Source: Epilithonimonas caeni DSM 17710
GTDB lineage: Bacteria; Bacteroidota; Bacteroidia; Flavobacteriales; Weeksellaceae
Length of the DNA: 64,000 bases
Direction: 5' to 3'
NCBI RefSeq assembly: GCF_000426465.1
Contig: NZ_KE384527.1
Coordinates: 508,535-572,534, forward strand
Position 1 is the stretch's first letter; every line of letters starts with the position of its first letter. Below the pieces are notes generated by a model. It was not told the DNA's origin. It ran no database searches and saw nothing but the letters and a program-made list of their open reading frames with translations. Positions 59,645-64,000 of this stretch are shown in pieces. The position numbers and the translations under genes are program-made.

Positions 59645-60361
59645 ATGAGAATCATACCAGCAATAGACATCATTAATGGCGAATGCGTCCGGCTTTCCAA
59701 AGGCGATTACAATCAGAAAACTATTTACAGCAAAAACGTTTTAGACGTTGCCAAAAACTTTGAAAACAATGGGATCCAATTTCTCCATTTGGTCGATTTG
59801 GACGGCGCAAAACAAAACGAGATCATCAATTATAAAATCTTAGAACAGATTTCCAAAGAAACCAATCTAATCATTGATTTTGGTGGCGGTTTGAAATCCG
59901 AGAAAGACATTCAAATCGCTTTTGAAAGTGGTGCAAACCAGGTAACGCTCGGAAGTGTTGCTATTAAAAATCCGGAATTATTTCTTGAAACTTTAGAAAA
60001 ATATGGCTCAAAAAAAATCATCTTAGGAGCTGATGCTAAAAATGAAAAAATCGCAGTTTCCGGATGGCTTGAAGAAAGTGAAATGAATGTTTATGATTTC
60101 ATAAAAGAAAAAACAGAAGCAGGAATCCAATATGTTATCTCGACAGACATCGATAAAGACGGAATGTTGGAAGGTCCTTCTTTCGATTTATATCAAAAAA
60201 TAATTAGCGAAAATCCAGATATAAAACTGATTGCTTCCGGTGGAATTACTTCTATTGAAGATTTGGAAAAAGTAAAATCAATCGGTTGCGAAGGTGTAAT
60301 TATCGGAAAAGCTCTGTATGAGAACAGAATTACGTTTAACGATTTAAAACCATTTCTATAA
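59645..60361 (+). CDS. hisA: ProFAR isomerase
   Basis: 238 residues, TIM barrel. [16 protein letters not shown] (catalytic Asp8), [19 protein letters not shown] phosphate-binding, [14 protein letters not shown] (catalytic Asp about 129) and IASGGI. Converts ProFAR to PRFAR. Its stop overlaps the hisF ATG (TAATG). Confidence 0.96.
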   Translation: MRIIPAIDIINGECVRLSKGDYNQKTIYSKNVLDVAKNFENNGIQFLHLVDLDGAKQNEIINYKILEQISKETNLIIDFGGGLKSEKDIQIAFESGANQVTLGSVAIKNPELFLETLEKYGSKKIILGADAKNEKIAVSGWLEESEMNVYDFIKEKTEAGIQYVISTDIDKDGMLEGPSFDLYQKIISENPDIKLIASGGITSIEDLEKVKSIGCEGVIIGKALYENRITFNDLKPFL

Positions 60362-61113
60362 TGTTAGCAAAAAGAATCATCCCTTGTCTCGATATCAAAA
60401 ATGGGGAAACCGTAAAAGGTGTCAATTTTCTGGATTTGAAAGAAGTCGGAGATCCCGTAGAAATGGCCATCAAATATTCTCAGCAAGGCGCAGACGAACT
60501 GATTTTTCTGGATATCTCTGCAACTGACGAACGAAGAAAAACCTTGATTCCGCTTGTGAAAGAAATTGCTAAAAATATCAATATTCCGTTTACGGTTGGT
60601 GGAGGAATTAATGCGCTTGAAAATGTGGAAGAGCTCTTGAAAAACGGAGCTGATAAAATCACGATCAATTCCGCTGCTATATCCAATCCGAATCTGATAA
60701 CCGAAGTTGCCAAAAGATTTGGTTCGCAATGTATGGTTGTTGCGATTGATACAAAATTTGTTGAAAATCAACATAAAGTTTTCAGCAACGGCGGAAAAAT
60801 CGAAACCGATAAAGAATTGTTTTCCTGGGCAAAAGAAGTCGAGAATCTTGGCGCAGGCGAAATCCTGTTAACCTCGATGAATACAGACGGAACAAAAGTG
60901 GGATTTGCTATTGGAATCACAAAACAACTTTCGGAATCAGTCAATATTCCTGTAATTGCTTCAGGTGGTGCCGGAACAATGCAACATTTCGAAGACGTTT
61001 TTAAAGAAACCAAAGCAACCGGAGCATTGGCTGCGAGTATTTTTCATTTTAATGAAATCGAGATTCCGGAACTTAAAAATTATTTAAAATCTAAAAACTT
61101 ACCGATACGATGA
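60361..61113 (+). CDS. hisF: Imidazole glycerol phosphate synthase, cyclase subunit
   Basis: 250 residues, TIM barrel. [19 protein letters not shown] (catalytic Asp11), [33 protein letters not shown] (catalytic Asp about 130) and IASGGAG. Works with HisH on PRFAR to give imidazole glycerol phosphate and AICAR. Overlaps hisA and hisIE by a few bases. Confidence 0.97.
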   Translation: MLAKRIIPCLDIKNGETVKGVNFLDLKEVGDPVEMAIKYSQQGADELIFLDISATDERRKTLIPLVKEIAKNINIPFTVGGGINALENVEELLKNGADKITINSAAISNPNLITEVAKRFGSQCMVVAIDTKFVENQHKVFSNGGKIETDKELFSWAKEVENLGAGEILLTSMNTDGTKVGFAIGITKQLSESVNIPVIASGGAGTMQHFEDVFKETKATGALAASIFHFNEIEIPELKNYLKSKNLPIR

Positions 61114-61697
61114 ATATAAAATTTGATAATGGTACAGGCCTAGTTCCCGTCATCATTCAGGATTATCTAAACCTGAAAGTCCTGATGCTGGGTTATATGA
61201 ATCAGGAAGCTCTTGATAAAACTCTGCTGGAAAAACGAGTGACTTTCTTCTCACGCTCTAAGAACAGGCTTTGGACAAAAGGCGAAACTTCTGGCAACTT
61301 TCTTGAAATGATTGACTGGAAATTAGATTGCGATAACGACACGATTCTCATCAAAGCAAAACCTCTCGGACCAACTTGTCACAATGGAACAACAACTTGC
61401 TTTGCCGAAGAATCTGACAAAGGATTTTTGTACGAATTGCAGCAAACGATTTCTGAGAAAATCGACAATAATGATGAGAATTCCTACACCAATAAAATCT
61501 ATAAAAAGGGTATCAACAAAGTTGCTCAAAAAGTAGGTGAAGAAGCTGTAGAATTGGTCATTGAAGCGAAAGATAACAACGATGAATTATTTTTAAATGA
61601 ATCTGCAGATTTACTTTATCATTATTTAATTTTGTTGAAAGCTAAAGGTTTTACGATTGAAGATGTTGAGAAAGTTTTAAAATCGAGAAGTCAATAA
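61110..61697 (+). CDS. hisIE: Bifunctional phosphoribosyl-AMP cyclohydrolase / phosphoribosyl-ATP pyrophosphatase
   Basis: 195 residues. HisI half: [55 protein letters not shown] with the metal Cys/Asp ligands. HisE half from about 115: [23 protein letters not shown] and [14 protein letters not shown]. Last gene of the operon, overlapping hisF by 4 nt. It ends 22 nt from the convergent pdxH. Confidence 0.97.
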   Translation: MNIKFDNGTGLVPVIIQDYLNLKVLMLGYMNQEALDKTLLEKRVTFFSRSKNRLWTKGETSGNFLEMIDWKLDCDNDTILIKAKPLGPTCHNGTTTCFAEESDKGFLYELQQTISEKIDNNDENSYTNKIYKKGINKVAQKVGEEAVELVIEAKDNNDELFLNESADLLYHYLILLKAKGFTIEDVEKVLKSRSQ

Positions 61698-61719
61698 AAA
61701 GACAGCAAATGCTGGATTT

Positions 61720-62370
61720 TTATGGAGCCAATCTGGAAATCTTCCAATCAAAATCTTCTGTCAAAGAATAAAGAATTCTGTCGTGAAGACGATTCGGACG
61801 GCCTTGCCAGAATTCGATTTCGTAAGGTTTTGCGATGTAACCACCCCAATTTTCCGGTCTTGGAATTTCTTTGTTTTCGAATTCGGTTTCTAAATCTTTT
61901 AATTTGTTTTCGAGGAAATTTCTATCAGGAATTTCCTGACTTTGAGGAGAAACAACTGCGCCCAGTTGGCTTCCTTTTGGACGAGAATGGAAATATCCGT
62001 CGCTCAGATTTTCAGCAATTTTTTCAACATTGGCCTTGATGATGATTTGACGTTCCAGGCTTGGCCAGAAAAAATGTAGACAGGCTTTGTGAGTTTTCTC
62101 CAGCGACCTTCCTTTTCGGCTGTCGTAATTGGTATAAAAAATAAAACCTTCCCAATTGTAAGACTTCAATAAAACCATTCTGGTTCTTGGACATCCGTCT
62201 TCTTCGACTGTGGAAATGGCCATTGCGTTGGCTTCGGAAACTTGTGGGTTTTCTTCGGCATCCAGAAACCAGTTGCGGAATTGTTCGATGGGGTTTTGTC
62301 TGACCTCACTTTCGATGAGTTGGGATTTTTCGTAAACTTTTCTTTTATCGTGGAGGTTTTCGTTGTTCAT
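61720..62370 (-). CDS. pdxH: Pyridoxine/pyridoxamine 5'-phosphate oxidase
   Basis: 216 residues, FMN-binding split barrel. RMVLLKSYNWEGFIFYTNYDSRKGRSLE, RQIIIKANVEKI, FHSRPKGSQLGAVVSPQSQ and the C-terminal EFWQGRPNRLHDRILY are the PNPOx blocks. Makes PLP from PNP or PMP using O2. PLP is needed by several enzymes in this window (HisC, class III aminotransferase), but no shared operon exists. Convergent with hisIE. Confidence 0.97.
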   Translation of the reverse strand: MNNENLHDKRKVYEKSQLIESEVRQNPIEQFRNWFLDAEENPQVSEANAMAISTVEEDGCPRTRMVLLKSYNWEGFIFYTNYDSRKGRSLEKTHKACLHFFWPSLERQIIIKANVEKIAENLSDGYFHSRPKGSQLGAVVSPQSQEIPDRNFLENKLKDLETEFENKEIPRPENWGGYIAKPYEIEFWQGRPNRLHDRILYSLTEDFDWKISRLAP

Positions 62371-62450
62371 TTATTAAATAGATATTTAGATAACAGATTT
62401 TAGATATTAGATTACAATTCAATGTTTTTTATTGGAACGTTGAATCGCAC

Positions 62451-62520
62451 GCAGCCCGACTTGAGCGGAAATCCTTTTTTGCAAAAAAAGATTGGGAGCG
62501 GAAGGCGGATTAAGCTGCCC
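62451..62520. repeat. Intergenic repeat family A, copy 3 (best preserved)
   Basis: GCAGCCCGACTTGAGCGGA, then ATCCTTTTTTGCAAAAAAAGAT (inner palindrome) and GGGAGCGGAAGGCGGATTAA ending GCTGCCC. Upstream TTGAATCGCAC is also shared with other copies. Confidence 0.75.
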
Positions 62521-62591
62521 AAATTATTTAAATTCCGGTAATTTTAACTTAAATTTTTGTTCAATTCTTTTTCAAAAAAAATATTTTTTTA

Positions 62592-62599
62592 TAGATTTG
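62592..62599 (+). promoter_or_regulatory. -7 element placed for leaderless transcription of the YqgE gene
   Basis: TAGATTTG ends 4 nt before the ATG at 62604; a TTTC at 62570-62573, 18 bp upstream, may serve as -33. Confidence 0.55.
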
Positions 62600-62603
62600 A
62601 TAG

Positions 62604-63152
62604 ATGAATTACTCTTACAAAGGTAAAATTTTAATATCAACGCCTGATGTTTCGGGCGACATATTTTCGCGCTCGGTCGTTCTGATTGTGGACCATAACG
62701 AAAATGGGGCTTTTGGTCTTATCCTGAACAAGAAGAATCAGAATATGAGTTCAAGGCTTCTGAATATTTTCGGTTTTCCCGTGGAACTTTACGAAGGTGG
62801 TCCTGTGGAAAATGACAGGGTTTATTTTATCCTGAAAGGTCAGAAAGTGACGGAAAATTTCATTGAGATCAATCAGGAATTTTATCTGACCGAAGATATT
62901 GATTCTGTGGTTTCTGCAATCGTTAATAGTGAAATCAGCATTTCTGATATCAAGGTTTTTTCCGGATATTCCGGATGGGGCGCTTTTCAATTGGAAGGCG
63001 AACTACAACGGAAAATGTGGACGGTTGTAGATGTTTACAATTTGGATTACACGCTTCCGAACGACCAGAATCTCTGGAAAAACATCATGCAGAATCTCGG
63101 TGGCGAATTTCTTCTTTGGGCGAATGCGCCGGAGGATGTTTCTCTTAATTAG
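62604..63152 (+). CDS. YqgE/AlgH family protein
   Basis: 182 residues, the UPF0301 fold. GKILISTPDVSGDIFSRSVVLIVDHNENGAFGLILNK at the start, then YEGGPVENDRVYFIL and VFSGYSGWGAFQLEGEL are family hallmarks. AlgH/YqgE proteins are conserved but of uncertain function. Slightly shorter than the proteobacterial members (about 185-190). Monocistronic, with a probable leaderless start. Confidence 0.93.
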   Translation: MNYSYKGKILISTPDVSGDIFSRSVVLIVDHNENGAFGLILNKKNQNMSSRLLNIFGFPVELYEGGPVENDRVYFILKGQKVTENFIEINQEFYLTEDIDSVVSAIVNSEISISDIKVFSGYSGWGAFQLEGELQRKMWTVVDVYNLDYTLPNDQNLWKNIMQNLGGEFLLWANAPEDVSLN

Positions 63153-63214
63153 ACCAAGAGATAATAGAAAAAAGATGAAAGACTTTCTTTATTAAGTTTA
63201 AAATATAACCTCTA

Positions 63215-63607
63215 TTAGATAGGGATTCGTTCTTCAAAAATGATTGTTCCGTCTTCTGTATAATAGGTACAGGTTTTTGCATCGATATCGACAATCCATT
63301 TGTAAATTCCGCTGTCTGCACAATCTTTACAGAATTGGAAAAAGTCTGTTCCGCCTTGCTGATGATTTCTTAAATCGGCTAAGAATTTTTCAGGATTTGG
63401 TATTCCGTAAATCAATAATGGGGCATATTGTTGTGGTGCGGAAACTTTGTAATCATCGTTTCCTAAATAATTAGTAGAACCGTCTTCTACGAAAGTTTCC
63501 AAGCTTTTAACGCCTAATTCTCTGATGGTTTTTGCAAATTGTGGGAATCCTTTTCCGCTCTCAACGTTGGAATGTGCATCTTGAATTTGTTGTAGTGTAA
63601 ACATCAT
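63215..63607 (-). CDS. DUF1398 (YbcV-like) family protein
   Basis: 130 residues. IQDAHSNVESGKGFPQFAKTIRELGVKSLETFVEDG and LADLRNHQQGGTDFFQFCKDCADSGIYKWIVD match DUF1398; function unknown, cytosolic. Its ATG overlaps the stop of the upstream hydrolase (ATGA), so the two are co-translated. The first Met or the second (63604) may be used. Confidence 0.9.
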   Translation of the reverse strand: MMFTLQQIQDAHSNVESGKGFPQFAKTIRELGVKSLETFVEDGSTNYLGNDDYKVSAPQQYAPLLIYGIPNPEKFLADLRNHQQGGTDFFQFCKDCADSGIYKWIVDIDAKTCTYYTEDGTIIFEERIPI

Positions 63608-64000
63608 TGTAAGTTTTTCTGTGTTTTTATTTTCTTAGTTAATTCTCTGACTTCCTTTAACAACAAAGGAAAACCTGGTTTTGCCATTGCGACATGGTCG
63701 AATCCGTCTTCTTCTAATAGTTTTACAGATGGATGATTGACTAATTTCAACATCCTTGCCAAATAAGCGTTTTCCTCATATCGGCCTAGAAGTTCCAGCT
63801 CTCTATCACCTGTAATCAAAACAATCGGCGGTGCATCTTTTCTGACATGGAACAACGGCGCATACTGATCAATTGTTGGCTGTAATTCCGCGATCCCTTG
63901 TTCTTTCCGGATCTGAAAATGTGTGATCGCCTGTCCGCTGAACGGAATCAGTCCGGCAATTTGGTCTGCATCGATTTGATATTTCTGAAGATATTTTTTG
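63604..64000 (-). CDS. Alpha/beta hydrolase, 5' part beyond the window
   Basis: The frame is open to the window edge; the visible C-terminal about 130 residues read AGLIPFSGQAITHFQIRKEQG ... PPIVLITGDRELELLG ... DGFDHVAM, with an Asp in ITGDRE and the catalytic His in FDHVAM as in BD-FAE/carboxylesterase-like hydrolases. The nucleophile Ser lies outside the window. Overlaps the DUF1398 gene. Substrate unknown. Confidence 0.85.
   Translation of the reverse strand, partial: KKYLQKYQIDADQIAGLIPFSGQAITHFQIRKEQGIAELQPTIDQYAPLFHVRKDAPPIVLITGDRELELLGRYEENAYLARMLKLVNHPSVKLLEEDGFDHVAMAKPGFPLLLKEVRELTKKIKTQKNLQ

Overview
The window is AT-rich bacterial chromosome from a Bacteroidota member, most likely a Flavobacteriia/Weeksellaceae organism of the Chryseobacterium type. 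The evidence is the recurring Bacteroidota promoter core (TTTG, about 18-20 bp, TAnnTTTG), near absence of Shine-Dalgarno sequences, type IX secretion C-terminal domains, families such as DUF2807, DUF4136, DUF5522 and head-to-tail MacB-like permeases, and palindromic intergenic repeats. No phage, transposase or CRISPR array was seen.

Layout. 1-1740: end of a cell-wall amidase, rpsT and three tRNA-Glu genes. 1.8-3.6 kb: a membrane protein, a helical lipoprotein and aroQ. 3.6-7.8 kb (minus): a small membrane/regulatory cluster (membrane protein, four-helix-bundle protein, winged-helix regulator, metallophosphoesterase, DUF4173-like protein, lipoprotein) with a shared palindrome in front of two of its genes. 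7.9-9.1 kb: a PaaI/PaaG-like pair. 9.2-14.8 kb: two T9SS-secreted proteins and a TPR-AraC regulator. 15.2-25 kb: clpB, a CoA-type Nudix hydrolase, an acyltransferase, fabV, a GH28 pectinase with a LacI-type palindrome upstream, and topB.

25.2-38.6 kb (minus) is one long apparent operon: periplasmic adaptor, DUF2807 protein, secreted HExxH protease-like protein, ABC ATPase, three tandem MacB-type permeases and a TolC-like outer membrane protein. Divergent from it lie an NtrC-type response regulator and its histidine kinase. A -24/-12-like site with an upstream inverted repeat sits in the divergent region, which suggests sigma-54 control of the efflux operon. Accessory genes (DUF1016 nuclease, AAA/DUF4143 ATPase, ATP-cone/Mrr nuclease) surround the two-component genes.

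45-54 kb: DUF4136 lipoprotein, DUF5522 protein, a small HExxH protein, kup, a Fur-family regulator, an LptA/OstA-like protein, a class III aminotransferase, a START-like protein and a class IV aminotransferase-like protein.

54.2-61.7 kb: the complete histidine operon hisG-D-C-B-H-A-F-IE. It is preceded by a 21-codon leader with five consecutive His codons and a terminator whose 5' arm can pair with the end of the leader, which is the layout of classical attenuation. Its three wide intergenic gaps are each filled by a palindromic repeat. The window ends with pdxH, a YqgE/AlgH protein, a DUF1398 protein and a partial alpha/beta hydrolase.

The most notable signals are the his attenuator, the putative sigma-54 efflux regulon, vestigial permease tails between the permeases, and four genes whose -7 element ends exactly 4 nt before the ATG (probably leaderless).
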